A DNA stretch of 64,000 nt from Fervidobacterium changbaicum (GCF_004117075.1 NZ_CP026721.1:1612001-1676000), one strand, 5' to 3'; positions 17,033 to 26,164 are shown, counted from the stretch's first letter. The notes: generated by a model not told the origin, from the sequence alone. A program made the numbers and translations.

Positions 17033-18599
17033 TTAAAAAATACTGAACTTTTGAAAGAGCGTTGCGAAGATAAGTGAAATCACCGCCATGATTTTTATCA
17101 GTATATCGAGGCTAGGACCGACCGTATCCTTCAATGGATCACCAACAGTGTCGCCTACAACCAAAGCGGCGTGCTCCGCCGATCTTTTTGCCAAACCTGG
17201 GATTTTGCCCTGCTCCAAATGTTTCTTTGCATTATCCCACGCACCACCGGCATTTGCTGTAAATATTGCGAGCATTATTCCACTAAGCGTTGTTCCCACA
17301 AGTAGACCACCTACAAAATCAACACCGAAGGTGAAACCAGATATCAAAGGTGTCACGATAGCTATCATCGCCGGAAGGACCATCTGTTTGAGAGCGCCGT
17401 CCGCACTGATCGTGATGCATCTTTCATAATCGGGAGTCTGGGTACCATCAAGTATACCAGGCATTTCTTTAACTTGTCTTCTGATTTCCTCAACCATCTT
17501 CGAAGCAGACTTAACGACCGCTTCTATGAGTATCCCACTGAAAAGAAAGCTGAGTAAGGACCATATCGGAATCCGTAATTCACAAGTGCTTCGTTTGATT
17601 CGCTTTTTAACAATATCCCTGTAAGTGCAAAATTTCCAACACCGGTTAAGAGAGCGGATATGATAAGCGCTGTGTTGAGCTCTTGGTGTGGTTTATCTGA
17701 TAGTTTTCTGAAAACCACAAACATTATACCTATCGAACATGCAATCAAGCCGACCGTAGTAAAGGCTATCGGGTAGAGAATTAGTTTTACTGCCGTTTCA
17801 TAGAATTTGCCAGAAAGTACGTAGTTGTAAGAAGCAAGTACAATAGCAGACAGCATCGCACCCACAAAGCTTTCAAGTAAATCCGCACCAAGACCGGCGA
17901 CGTCTCCAACGTTGTCACCGACGTTATCAGCAATCGTTGCAGGGTTTCTGGGATCATCTTCGGGAAGTTTTAACTCTGTTTTTCCAACAAAATCAGCTGC
18001 CATGTCGGCTGCTTTAGTGTAAACCCCTCCACCAACCCTGTCGAACATAGCGACTATCGAACAACCAAGTGAGTAACCTGATAAGGTCATGGCGAATGGG
18101 ATGAAATTAACACCTATGTGATTACTAAAGATCTGCATGCTTTCAAAGCTCAGCTGGTTTTTGAATAGGGTTAGCACTATGTTAATTCCCAAGAGCGCCA
18201 GTGCACCGACTGAAAGTCCCATAACAGAACCGCCTTGGAATGCAATCTTTAAAGCAGGTCCAATTCTTTTCGTTTACCTTGCAGCTTCCAAGACTCTTAC
18301 ATTCGCCCTAGTGGCGGCTTTCATGCCGAAGCAACCTGCTAAAGAACTCATAAATGCACCGAAAAGAAAAGCAATACCTACGTACCATGCTGTTAAGAGA
18401 CTGAGGACGACCGCGATAACGATGGTATAAATTGCAACTGTTCTGTATTCGTGGTAATGAATGCGTCTGCTCCTTTGCGAATGCATATAGAAATTTCTCT
18501 CATCCGTTCAGTTCCTTCTGGTTTCTTGAGGAATGAATAGAAGTTGTAAGCAACCAACATAAGTGCGACTACAGGCCCAAAGACGAAAAACAGTTGCAT
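17033..18599 (-). pseudogene. hppA: Membrane-bound ion-translocating pyrophosphatase, decayed (hppA pseudogene)
   Basis: Three pieces of one membrane pyrophosphatase lie in order on the minus strand. The start (18599, MQLFFVFGPVVALMLV...KKPEGTERMREIS) runs out of frame near 18450-18475; the next piece continues in another frame (YHEYRTVAIYTIVI...ATRANVRVLEAAR) to an in-frame TAA at 18274-18276, after which the same frame resumes (TKRIGPALKIAFQGGSVMG). The catalytic stretch DRVGGGVYTKAADMAADFVG and DDPRNPATIADNVGDNVGDVAG is intact. Near 17525 the frame shifts again and jumps straight to the C-terminal part (SASKMVEEIRRQ...GDTVGDPLKDTVGPSLDILIK); by comparison with the Thermotoga enzyme from memory, roughly 190 residues are missing there. 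The intact enzyme pumps H+ or Na+ using pyrophosphate. Three independent lesions mean it is not functional. Confidence 0.9.
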
Positions 18600-18713
18600 A
18601 AGGCTCCCCCTTGTTTGGTATTACAGTTCTCATGGCCAACTTTTTACTCTAAGTCTATCGCAAATTATTCAATTCTCAAAATTGCCGAGTTTATTTCAGA
18701 ACAGTCTAAGAAA

Positions 18714-18748
18714 ACAAAAAAGAGGGCACCATTTTTGATGCCCTCTTT
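18714..18748 (-). terminator. Terminator of the tRNA-Pro transcript
   Basis: An 8-bp stem (AGAGGGCA / TGCCCTCT) 14 bases beyond the tRNA 3' end; on the minus strand it is followed by TTTTTTG. Confidence 0.8.
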
Positions 18749-18761
18749 CTGCTTTTACTTT

Positions 18762-18838
18762 TGGTCGGGGTGACTGGACTTGAACCAGCGACCTCTTGCG
18801 CCCCATGCAAGCGCGCTAGCCACCTGCGCTACACCCCG
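18762..18838 (-). tRNA. tRNA-Pro (anticodon GGG)
   Basis: Reading the minus strand, a 77-base cloverleaf: acceptor CGGGGTG pairs with CACCCCG, then discriminator A and an encoded CCA (18764-18762). The D arm stem is GCGC/GCGC; the anticodon stem is CTTGC/GCAAG with loop ATGGGGC, giving anticodon GGG for codon CCC; the T arm has GCTGG-TTCAAGT-CCAGT. The 5' CGGGGTGTAGCGC is typical of bacterial tRNA-Pro. It is a single tRNA gene with its own terminator. Confidence 0.93.
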
Positions 18839-18901
18839 ACTCTTGTGTTGATACGGAATTATTTTAGCATATGCTCAATAAAAAATCAAGTAAGTGGGAA
18901 G

Positions 18902-18932
18902 TGGACAACTTTGGTGTTGCTTGTGTTATAAT
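18902..18932 (+). promoter_or_regulatory. Probable promoter of the proABC operon
   Basis: TGGACA at 18902-18907 and TATAAT at 18927-18932, spaced by 19 bases, 38 bases before the proA start. Confidence 0.5.
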
Positions 18933-18970
18933 ATTCAAAAATTCTGGAACGTAAAGTAGGGGGGATTATT

Positions 18971-20218
18971 GTGTACGAAGATGTGGAACTCTCTCTTAAG
19001 AATTTGAGAGAAGCTTTCGAGGTGTTAAGTCGAGAAAAGTCTGAGAAAAAGAACAAATTTCTGAAAAGGCTTGCTGAGAAAATAGATGAAAACCGAGAGT
19101 ATCTGAAAGCTGAAAACAGCAAAGATGTAGAAAGAGCTCGTGAATTGAAGGTCAAAGAATCTCTGATAGATAGGCTGGTACTTAACGATAAAAGGATAGA
19201 CGAAATGATTGAAAGTTGTCAGATTGTCGAAAGCTTGAGAGATCCCATCGGTGAAGTTGTCGACTCGTTCGTCAGAGAAGACGGTTTGACAATTTACAAA
19301 GTCCGTGTTCCGATAGGTGTTCTTGCTATTATTTACGAATCACGTCCAAATGTGACGATCGAAACTTCCATTTTGGCACTAAAGTCGGGAAACACGATAT
19401 TACTTAAAGGTGGTTCTGATGCGCTAAATTCAAACAAGGCTCTTGTCAAACTTATAAAACAAGCATTAGATGACGCTGATTTACCAAGAAATTCGGTTGA
19501 ATTAGTCGAACATACTGATAGAAGTGTTGTTGATTACATATTAAAACAACGCGGGTTGATCGACTTAATCATTCCGAGAGGAGGCAAATCTTTAATTGAC
19601 TATGTTGTAAGTAACGCAAAGATGCCTGTTTTGGAAACGGGGGCTGGTGTCTGTCATATATTCGTTGATGAGAGTGCGGACATTGACAAGTCAATTGCAG
19701 TAATAGATAACGCGAAAACCCAAAGACCTGGAACCTGTAACGCTGTGGAAACTTTATTAGTCCACAGAAAAATAGCCTCCGAATTCTTACCAAAGTTGAA
19801 AAAGTTATTTGATGATAAGAAGGTTGAAATTCGTGGCTGTGAGGAGACCAGAAAGGTCATAGAATGTGCCCCGGCCACTGAGGAAGATTGGGCAACTGAA
19901 TATTTGGACCTGATTATATCCGTGAAGGTTGTCTCTTCGTTAGATGAGGCAATTGAGCATATCAAGAAATATTCTACAAAACATTCCGAAGCAATTCTTA
20001 CTGAGAACTATTCAAACGCTATGAAATTCTTAAATGCAATAGATTCATCAACAATTTATGTTAATGCTTCAACAAGGTTCACAGATGGTGGACAATTTGG
20101 AATGGGAGCTGAGATTGGCATAAGCACTCAAAAGTTTCACGCGAGAGGCCCTGTAGGACTCAAAGAACTAACAACAACTAAATTTATCGTCTTCGGTGAT
20201 TATCATGTCAGAAAATAA
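18971..20218 (+). CDS. proA: Gamma-glutamyl phosphate reductase
   Basis: GTG start at 18971 after AGGGGGG; 415 residues, the usual length. It reduces gamma-glutamyl phosphate to glutamate semialdehyde with NADPH, the second step of proline synthesis. Seen: YKVRVPIGVLAIIYESRPNVT, LKGGSDALNSNKALV, LIIPRGGKSLI, and the catalytic Cys in AKTQRPGTCNAVETLLVH; the C-terminus has ASTRFTDGGQFGMGAEIGIST. First gene of proA-proB-proC; proB follows after 20 bases. Its product is also the substrate of the P5C dehydrogenase at 1069, which runs the opposite way. Confidence 0.96.
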   Translation: MYEDVELSLKNLREAFEVLSREKSEKKNKFLKRLAEKIDENREYLKAENSKDVERARELKVKESLIDRLVLNDKRIDEMIESCQIVESLRDPIGEVVDSFVREDGLTIYKVRVPIGVLAIIYESRPNVTIETSILALKSGNTILLKGGSDALNSNKALVKLIKQALDDADLPRNSVELVEHTDRSVVDYILKQRGLIDLIIPRGGKSLIDYVVSNAKMPVLETGAGVCHIFVDESADIDKSIAVIDNAKTQRPGTCNAVETLLVHRKIASEFLPKLKKLFDDKKVEIRGCEETRKVIECAPATEEDWATEYLDLIISVKVVSSLDEAIEHIKKYSTKHSEAILTENYSNAMKFLNAIDSSTIYVNASTRFTDGGQFGMGAEIGISTQKFHARGPVGLKELTTTKFIVFGDYHVRK

Positions 20219-20238
20219 CCATAGGAGTGATTGACATT

Positions 20239-21315
20239 ATGGCTAAGATTGTACTGAAGGTTGGCAGTAATTTGCTTGTCAAGGAAGATGCAATAGATAA
20301 GACGTATGTTATGAAGCTGGTCTCGCTTGTCGACGAGCTAATGGGTTCAGGCCATCAAGTGGCAATTGTCTCATCTGGTGCTGCAGCTTCTGGAAGAGCA
20401 TTGTTAGCATTCAAAGGACATTCTAAAAGCCTTCTATCCAAGCAAGCACTTTGTGCCATCGGCCAACCTAAGTTAATGGAAATATATCAGCAGGCGTTTA
20501 GTTTTTACAATCGGCAAGTTGCACAGATATTGTTGACGAGGGACGACTTTAACAACCGGCAGCGGTTTCTAAATCTCAGAAACACACTAATTGGTCTAAG
20601 TGAACTTGGTATCGTACCTATTGTGAACGAAAATGACACGATTTCGGTTGATGAAATAAAGTTCGGTGATAATGACGTGCTTTCTGCCATGTTTTCGATA
20701 TGCTGGGGTGCTGACTATCTGTTCCTTATGACTTCAGTTGATGGTGTAATAGGAGAAGATGGAACGGTTATAGAGAACTATCCAATTGACATCCAAAACG
20801 TAAAAATAGCCGAACTTGGAAAAACTTCTTTTGGTTCTGGCGGTATATTTTCGAAAATTGCGGCTGCAAAGATTGCAGTTGAAAGCGGCGTGGATTCGTA
20901 TGTGATTAATGGCAGGAATTTGGAATGTGTAAAAAAGATACTTAGAAGAGCGAAATGTGGAACCAGGTTTGTTACTTCGAAGCAAAGAAGACTATCCAAA
21001 AGAGAATCATGGGTGAAGTACATCAGCAAGCCAAAAGGAACGGTTTACATAAACGAAGGTGCGAGAACTGCCTTGTTAAATAGAAAGAGTCTGTTACCTG
21101 TTGGGGTAGTTGATGTTGAAGGTAAGTTCGAAAAAGGTGATGTCGTTCTTTTAGCTCATGGTGAGGAGATTTTGGGAAGAGGTATCACAAACTATTCAGC
21201 CGATGAAATTCAACGAATAAAAGGGTTAAGAACTTCGGAAATCCCTGAAGAGATTTACACATACGATGAAGTAGTACACGCAGATAACGTGATTCTTGAG
21301 ATAAAAACATTATAA
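20239..21315 (+). CDS. proB: Glutamate 5-kinase
   Basis: ATG at 20239 behind AGGAG chosen rather than the GTG at 20227; 358 residues. It phosphorylates glutamate, the first and normally proline-inhibited step. Amino-acid kinase motifs are seen: KVGSNLLV, VSSGAAASG, VNENDTISVDEIKFGDNDVLSA and GSGGIFSKIAAAKIA. A PUA domain occupies the C-terminal third (KPKGTVYINEGARTALLN...VVLLAHGEEILGRGITNY). Second gene of the operon. Confidence 0.95.
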   Translation: MAKIVLKVGSNLLVKEDAIDKTYVMKLVSLVDELMGSGHQVAIVSSGAAASGRALLAFKGHSKSLLSKQALCAIGQPKLMEIYQQAFSFYNRQVAQILLTRDDFNNRQRFLNLRNTLIGLSELGIVPIVNENDTISVDEIKFGDNDVLSAMFSICWGADYLFLMTSVDGVIGEDGTVIENYPIDIQNVKIAELGKTSFGSGGIFSKIAAAKIAVESGVDSYVINGRNLECVKKILRRAKCGTRFVTSKQRRLSKRESWVKYISKPKGTVYINEGARTALLNRKSLLPVGVVDVEGKFEKGDVVLLAHGEEILGRGITNYSADEIQRIKGLRTSEIPEEIYTYDEVVHADNVILEIKTL

Positions 21316-21352
21316 AGAAAAAAGGAATTTGCTGAGACGGTTGGTGATATGT

Positions 21353-22135
21353 ATGAAAGTAGGGATAGTAGGTGTTGGAAACATCGGTAGCATGATTTTA
21401 GAGGTTTTAAACAGCAAAAGTGAACACGAGTTCTTTATATACAATAGGTCACCCGAAAAAGTTCGAAAGTATGAAGCGTTTGAGAATATTAAGATCTGTG
21501 CGAACATCCAGGAAGTCTATCAGGAATCTGATTACACGTTCCTCTGCGTAAAACCTCAACAAGCCCCGCAAGTATACGAGGCACTTGCTGGAGTATCACA
21601 AGAAAACGGAATTATAGTAAGTACTGCTGCTGGCAAAAGGATAGAAGAGATTTCGTCTGCCACTCGTAAGAACAAGATAATCAGAATAATGCCCACGATA
21701 ACTTCGAAGATTTCCATAGGTATTACCGCTGTCTGCTACAGTAAACACGTACCTATGGAAAAACGGAAAGAATTTTCAGAATTAATCTCTCCATTCGGTG
21801 AGATAATGGAATTGGAGGAAGATAAATTCGATGCGTTTACTGTGCTTAACAGCAGTGGCCCAGCTTTTGTTGCTTTCGTGTTGGAAAGTTTTATAGAAGG
21901 AGCGATAAATATCGGTGTCAATCCGGATTACGCGCGAGATATTGTACTCAGAACCTTTGAAGGTTCCATAAAGTTGCTGGAACATATGAACATCGAACCT
22001 TCGAGGTTGAAGTACCTAGTTTCTTCACCCGGAGGAGTTACTATACGAGGCTTGTACGAACTTGAAAAGAATGGAGTCAAGGGTGCAATAATGTCTGCAA
22101 TATATGAAGCATACAAACGAAGTCACGAGTTGTGA
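21353..22135 (+). CDS. proC: Pyrroline-5-carboxylate reductase
   Basis: ATG at 21353; 260 residues. The N-terminal dinucleotide fold has GVGNIG, the family stretch IIRIMPTITSKISIGITAVC follows, and the C-terminal signature region is LKYLVSSPGGVTIRGLYELEKNGVKGAIMSA (split here only for reference, 21996-22108). It reduces P5C to proline, completing the proline pathway encoded by this operon. No terminator is visible after it; the promoter of the next gene follows. Confidence 0.95.
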   Translation: MKVGIVGVGNIGSMILEVLNSKSEHEFFIYNRSPEKVRKYEAFENIKICANIQEVYQESDYTFLCVKPQQAPQVYEALAGVSQENGIIVSTAAGKRIEEISSATRKNKIIRIMPTITSKISIGITAVCYSKHVPMEKRKEFSELISPFGEIMELEEDKFDAFTVLNSSGPAFVAFVLESFIEGAINIGVNPDYARDIVLRTFEGSIKLLEHMNIEPSRLKYLVSSPGGVTIRGLYELEKNGVKGAIMSAIYEAYKRSHEL

Positions 22136-22213
22136 AAGTCTAGTATCGAGCATCTAATTTTCATATTACAAACCATATGGTTAAAAAACGGAACATTTCG
22201 TTAATGTATATGG

Positions 22214-22219
22214 TATACT
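22214..22219 (+). promoter_or_regulatory. Original promoter -10 of the peptide-binding protein gene, now cut off by an insertion
   Basis: TATACT preceded by TGG. Removing the insertion and one target copy places this box about 55 bases before the GTACCTTGAAAGGGGGG leader and ATG now at 24288. The -35 candidate is weak (GAACAT near 22191). Confidence 0.45.
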
Positions 22220-22247
22220 ATTTGAAGTAAAAGTGAGAGACGGAACT

Positions 22248-22255
22248 GTACCTTG
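22248..22255. repeat. Target-site duplication, left copy (GTACCTTG)
   Basis: Identical to 24265-24272 and directly abutting the outer inverted repeat. Confidence 0.92.
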
Positions 22256-22262
22256 GATGCTG

Positions 22263-23192
22263 TTAACTTGTAGTGATGGAAGACAATAGAACACTCATAA
22301 CACGCGCAATATCATTCCCGTTCAGTTTCAAGAGATTTCTCACTACACAAAAGCTGTTTACGTACATTGGAAGATTGTCAATATTCTTAAATCCACGCTT
22401 GGCTCGTACAAAGTCTTGGAATAACGAAAATTTAGATTCACATTGATTGTTCTGCCCAAGTCTCACAACTATATGGTTGATATTCTTGTATAGTATCTTC
22501 ACTGCACCATACGCACCAAGTCCATCAGTGATTAGTTCGATTTCTCTTTCGTTGTTACCAAAGAACTTCTCTAACAATATCTTCACCTGACCCATATCAC
22601 GATACTTAGACACATGCCAAGCAACAATAAGATTCGAATTGTGCTCAACTAAGAACCAAACGTAGTACTTTTTGGATTTAAACACAACGACAGTTTCATC
22701 ACCATGGACTTTGAAAGCATCTACAGGAACGAGGATGGAAAAGAAACAAGACAACTTAAGGATCCACTTGTAGATAGCGACATGAGAGACTTTGATATTA
22801 AGTGAGTCTCTGATGGAACGCAAGGACACAGCTTTGAAATAAAGGACGAAGGCTTTAAGGACAATAAAGATAGGGAAACGGAAGAACTTGAAAGAGTCGA
22901 AAGGAAGAGGGACAAATTGAGGTAAGTTAGTTGGGATTTCGTCTCTGGTATGGCAAGAACGGCAACGGAACTTAACGAAGGCTTTTTTGACTTTGTGGAT
23001 TTGCATAGTTTTTCCACAGACAGGGCATTTAGGATAAGGGAAAGAGAAGAGCTTGTGTTTTTTTGAATGAACAAGTCTGAAAGTGCGCTTACAGTCTTTG
23101 CAAAAGTATTGTTGGTTACCGTACTTATCATGACCGTTTTTGTAGATGTTGGTAGAGCCGCATTTGGGGCAAGAGACTACAGAATTTTGCAT
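22263..23192 (-). CDS. Transposase, zinc-ribbon DDE type (IS6-like), unit 1
   Basis: 309 residues, ATG at 23192 with AAGGAGG upstream. Two zinc ribbons lie at the N-terminus (CPKCGSTN...CKDC; CPVCGKTM...CRSC), then a DDE core: VHGDETVV, ITDGLGAYGAV and the Glu in NNQCESKFSLF. The stop codon lies inside the outer inverted repeat. This copy has lost the right-end region that would hold its promoter, so it is probably expressed only by read-through from unit 2. By eye there are seven amino-acid differences from unit 2. Confidence 0.88.
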   Translation of the reverse strand: MQNSVVSCPKCGSTNIYKNGHDKYGNQQYFCKDCKRTFRLVHSKKHKLFSFPYPKCPVCGKTMQIHKVKKAFVKFRCRSCHTRDEIPTNLPQFVPLPFDSFKFFRFPIFIVLKAFVLYFKAVSLRSIRDSLNIKVSHVAIYKWILKLSCFFSILVPVDAFKVHGDETVVVFKSKKYYVWFLVEHNSNLIVAWHVSKYRDMGQVKILLEKFFGNNEREIELITDGLGAYGAVKILYKNINHIVVRLGQNNQCESKFSLFQDFVRAKRGFKNIDNLPMYVNSFCVVRNLLKLNGNDIARVMSVLLSSITTS

Positions 23193-23230
23193 AGTGGAGT
23201 ACCTCCTTTTTGTGAGAATTGATGATCCTG

Positions 23231-24160
23231 TTAACTTGTAGTGATGGAAGACAATAGAACACAGATAACACGCGCAATATCATTGTTGTTCAGTTTCAAG
23301 AGATTTCTCACTACACAAAAGCTGTTCACGTACATTGGAAGATTGTCAATATTCTTAAATCCACGCTTGGCTCGTACAAAGTCTTGGAATAACGAAAACT
23401 TCGATTCACATTGATTGTTTTGCCCAAGTCTCACAACAATATGATTGATATTCTTGTATAGTATCTTCACTGCACCATATGCACCAAGTCCATCTGTAAT
23501 TAGTTCGATTGTTCTTTCGTTGTTACCAAAGAACTTCTCTAACAATATCTTCACTTGACCCATATCGCGATATTTGGATACATGCCAAGCAACAATAAGA
23601 TTCGAATCGTGCTCAACTAAGAACCAAACGTAGTACTTTTTGGATTTAAACAAAACGACAGTTTCATCACCATGGACTTTGAAAGCATCTACAGGAACGA
23701 GGATGGAAAAGAAACAAGACAACTTAAGGATCCACTTGTAGATAGCGACATGAGAGACTTTGATATTAAGTGAGTCTCTGATGGAACGCAAGGACACAGC
23801 TTTGAAATAAAGGACGAAGGCTTTAAGGACAATAAAGATAGGGAAACGGAAGAACTTGAAAGAGTCGAAAGGAAGAGGGACAAATTGAGGTAAGTTAGTT
23901 GGGATTTCGTCTCTGGTATGGCAAGAACGGCAACGGAACTTAACGAAGGCTTTTTTGATTTTGTGGATTTGCATAGTTTTTCCACAGACAGGGCATTTAG
24001 GATAAGGGAAAGAGAAGAGCTTGTGTTTTTTTGAATGAACAAGTCTGAAAGTGCGCTTACAGTCTTTGCAAAAGTATTGTTGGTTACCGTACTTATCATG
24101 ACCGTTTTTGTAGATGTTGGTAGAGCCGCATTTGGGGCAAGAGACTACAGAATTTTGCAT
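23231..24160 (-). CDS. Transposase, zinc-ribbon DDE type (IS6-like), unit 2
   Basis: 309 residues with the same domains as unit 1. The start is the ATG at 24160 (MQNSVVSCPKCG) because AAGGAGG precedes it; the frame extends further upstream but without a ribosome site. It keeps the full upstream end (24161-24264) with TTGAAA and TATTAT-like boxes on the minus strand that may drive both copies. Differences from unit 1 are conservative and do not touch the DDE residues, so both may be active. Confidence 0.9.
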   Translation of the reverse strand: MQNSVVSCPKCGSTNIYKNGHDKYGNQQYFCKDCKRTFRLVHSKKHKLFSFPYPKCPVCGKTMQIHKIKKAFVKFRCRSCHTRDEIPTNLPQFVPLPFDSFKFFRFPIFIVLKAFVLYFKAVSLRSIRDSLNIKVSHVAIYKWILKLSCFFSILVPVDAFKVHGDETVVLFKSKKYYVWFLVEHDSNLIVAWHVSKYRDMGQVKILLEKFFGNNERTIELITDGLGAYGAVKILYKNINHIVVRLGQNNQCESKFSLFQDFVRAKRGFKNIDNLPMYVNSFCVVRNLLKLNNNDIARVICVLLSSITTS

Positions 24161-24264
24161 AGTGGAGTACCTCCTTTTTGTGAGAATTGATGGTGGGGGG
24201 TGTTCCACTAATAAGAAGATAATACGGTTTTTGGAAATTTTCAATACTTTTAGTTAACAGCATC

Positions 24265-24272
24265 GTACCTTG
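24265..24272. repeat. Target-site duplication, right copy (GTACCTTG)
   Basis: Identical to 22248-22255. The ribosome binding site of the downstream gene begins immediately after it. Confidence 0.92.
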
Positions 24273-24287
24273 AAAGGGGGGATTGGC

Positions 24288-26135
24288 ATGAAGTACGTGA
24301 AGTACCTACTGGTAAGTATTTTGGCTTTGGCGGTCGTTGCTTTTGCGTTCGATCCGACTATTTACGTGTCAGCTGGCGTTGGTGAACCGGATACCTTGGA
24401 TATCCACCAGGCCTACGATACGGTCAGCGGTGAGATTATCTACAACGTATACGAAAGCCTTATTGCCTACAAGGGGAGCAGTTTGACAGAGTTTGAACCA
24501 AGACTGGCGACGCAAGTTCCAAGTTTGAAGAACGGTCTTATCAAAGACGGTGGGAAGACGTACGTATTCCCTATCAGAAAAGGAGTCAAGTTCCACAATG
24601 GTAGCGCATTAACACCTGAGGATGTGGAGTACTCCTTTGAAAGAGGGCTGTTGTACGACCCAACTGGCGGCCCCATGTGGATGCTGTGGAATGCCATCTT
24701 TGGTGTCAACTCGCTTAATGAAATGATACAAAAGTACGTCGGAAAACCCGTTACAGAGATATTCAAAGACGGAGAACCGTTACCAGAGTTCAAGGATAAG
24801 CTTGTCCAGATGTACAAGGAAGTTATTGACCCCGCTATCGAAGTCGAGGGTGACAACGTTGTCTTCAAACTTGTCAGACCATACGGTCCATTCCTCACAA
24901 TAATGGCACACACGGTTGGATGGTCAGCTGTACTTGATAAAGAAACATCCGTAAAAATGGGGCTTTGGGATGGCAAGCCAGATACTTGGTGGAAGTATAG
25001 AAATATCGCTAAGGAAAAATCACCACTTTACGCAACAGCGATCGGGACAGGTCCTTTCAAACTTGTTGAATGGGATAGAACCAACAGAAAAGTAGTGCTC
25101 GAAGCAAATAAAGATTACTGGCGCGGAGAACCAAAGCTTAAGAAGGTCATACTACTCACCGTAAGTGAATGGGGAACAAGGAAACTGATGCTTGAAAAAG
25201 GCGACGCTGACGATATAGCTATTGTTCTTGAATATCTCGACCAAATAAGAGGAAACAAGGACATACAAATTATTGATAACATCCCGTCTATGTCGGTCAC
25301 AGTTGTTGGTTTCTCTTGGTCAGTTTCACCGAACAGCAAATATATTGGTAGCGGAAAGTGGGATGGAAACGGATTACCACCAGACTTCTTTAGTGATATC
25401 AACGCAAGAAAAGCGATATCTTATGTTATCAACTACGATGCTGTGATCAGAGATGTTCTAAAAGGTTACGGTACAAGGATACCAGCTGCTCTTCCAAACG
25501 GATTACTTGGATTTGACCCGTCACTTCCACTCTATAAATTCAACGTTACTGAAGCAAGAAAAGCACTTGAAAAGGCTTGGGATGGTAAGGCCTTAAAGGT
25601 TGGAATAAAGTTCACAGTAGCCTACAACACAGGAAACATGATGCGACAAAGAATTGCTGAGATGATAAAAACCTACCTCGAAATGATAGCGCCTGGCAAG
25701 ATCAAAGTAGACATAGCGGCACTTAACTGGCCAAGCTATCTTGATGCTATGAGAAAGTCAGAACTTCCGATGCCGATATTCAACTGGCTTGCCGACTTCC
25801 CTGACCCAGACAATTTTATATTCACGTTCTATCATTCGGCAGGAACTTACGCACCAAGACAGGGAGATAATTTCAAAAAATTCGTTAGCACACCAAGAAA
25901 AGAACTCGGTGGCAAGAGCTTAGATGAATTGATAGAAATGGCGAGGAATTCTTCAGACCCTGAAGAACGAGCTAAACTATATGTACAGATTCAGAAATTC
26001 GCAATCGACAACTACATTAGTATCCCAGTTTACCAACCAGTGGGAGTCAGAGCTCAGAGAGCATGGGTCAAGGGTTGGTATCCGAACCCGATGAGACCGG
26101 GTAACGACTACTTTGAACTCTACAAGCAGCAGTAA
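24288..26135 (+). CDS. Peptide/nickel-type ABC transporter substrate-binding protein (family 5)
   Basis: ATG at 24288 after AAAGGGGGG; 615 residues. Signal peptide MKYVKYLLVSILALAVVAFAF without a lipobox. Family 5 (OppA/DppA) features: SAGVGEPDTLDIHQAYDTVS, FPIRKGVKFHNGSALTPEDV, GTGPFKLVEWDR, DFPDPDNFIFTFYHS. It binds peptides or oligosaccharides for import; in Thermotogales members of this family also serve sugars, so the ligand is open. No permease or ATPase genes lie next to it, so it is an orphan binding protein here. The insertion at 22256-24264 sits between its ribosome site and its apparent native promoter. Confidence 0.9.
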   Translation: MKYVKYLLVSILALAVVAFAFDPTIYVSAGVGEPDTLDIHQAYDTVSGEIIYNVYESLIAYKGSSLTEFEPRLATQVPSLKNGLIKDGGKTYVFPIRKGVKFHNGSALTPEDVEYSFERGLLYDPTGGPMWMLWNAIFGVNSLNEMIQKYVGKPVTEIFKDGEPLPEFKDKLVQMYKEVIDPAIEVEGDNVVFKLVRPYGPFLTIMAHTVGWSAVLDKETSVKMGLWDGKPDTWWKYRNIAKEKSPLYATAIGTGPFKLVEWDRTNRKVVLEANKDYWRGEPKLKKVILLTVSEWGTRKLMLEKGDADDIAIVLEYLDQIRGNKDIQIIDNIPSMSVTVVGFSWSVSPNSKYIGSGKWDGNGLPPDFFSDINARKAISYVINYDAVIRDVLKGYGTRIPAALPNGLLGFDPSLPLYKFNVTEARKALEKAWDGKALKVGIKFTVAYNTGNMMRQRIAEMIKTYLEMIAPGKIKVDIAALNWPSYLDAMRKSELPMPIFNWLADFPDPDNFIFTFYHSAGTYAPRQGDNFKKFVSTPRKELGGKSLDELIEMARNSSDPEERAKLYVQIQKFAIDNYISIPVYQPVGVRAQRAWVKGWYPNPMRPGNDYFELYKQQ

Positions 26136-26164
26136 CTCTAATAGTTTAAGCGCTAAAAATTGAA

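Larger units (their letters stand above)
22256..24264 (-). mobile_element. Tandem IS6-like insertion: two transposase units inside one pair of inverted repeats
   Basis: A 2009-bp insertion. The left end GATGCTGTTAACT (22256-22268) and the right end AGTTAACAGCATC (24252-24264) are perfect inverted repeats. The 8-bp sequence GTACCTTG is present on both sides (22248-22255 and 24265-24272), the target duplication. Inside are two nearly identical 930-bp transposase genes, both on the minus strand. The second unit keeps a complete left end with one mismatch (GATCCTGTTAACT, 23224-23236); the first unit lacks about 75 bp of right end. A complete monomer would be about 1041 bp (23224-24264). An 8-bp duplication and the transposase type fit IS6-like elements. 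Confidence 0.92.

Noticed and set aside
18600-18720. Further RNA genes next to tRNA-Pro
   Set aside because: No second cloverleaf or conserved RNA structure is visible in the flanks.
22721-24099. Two identical 136-residue frames, on the same strand but in another frame within the transposase genes
   Set aside because: They are Ser-rich shadow frames of the transposase coding sequence; their identity only reflects the duplicated unit.
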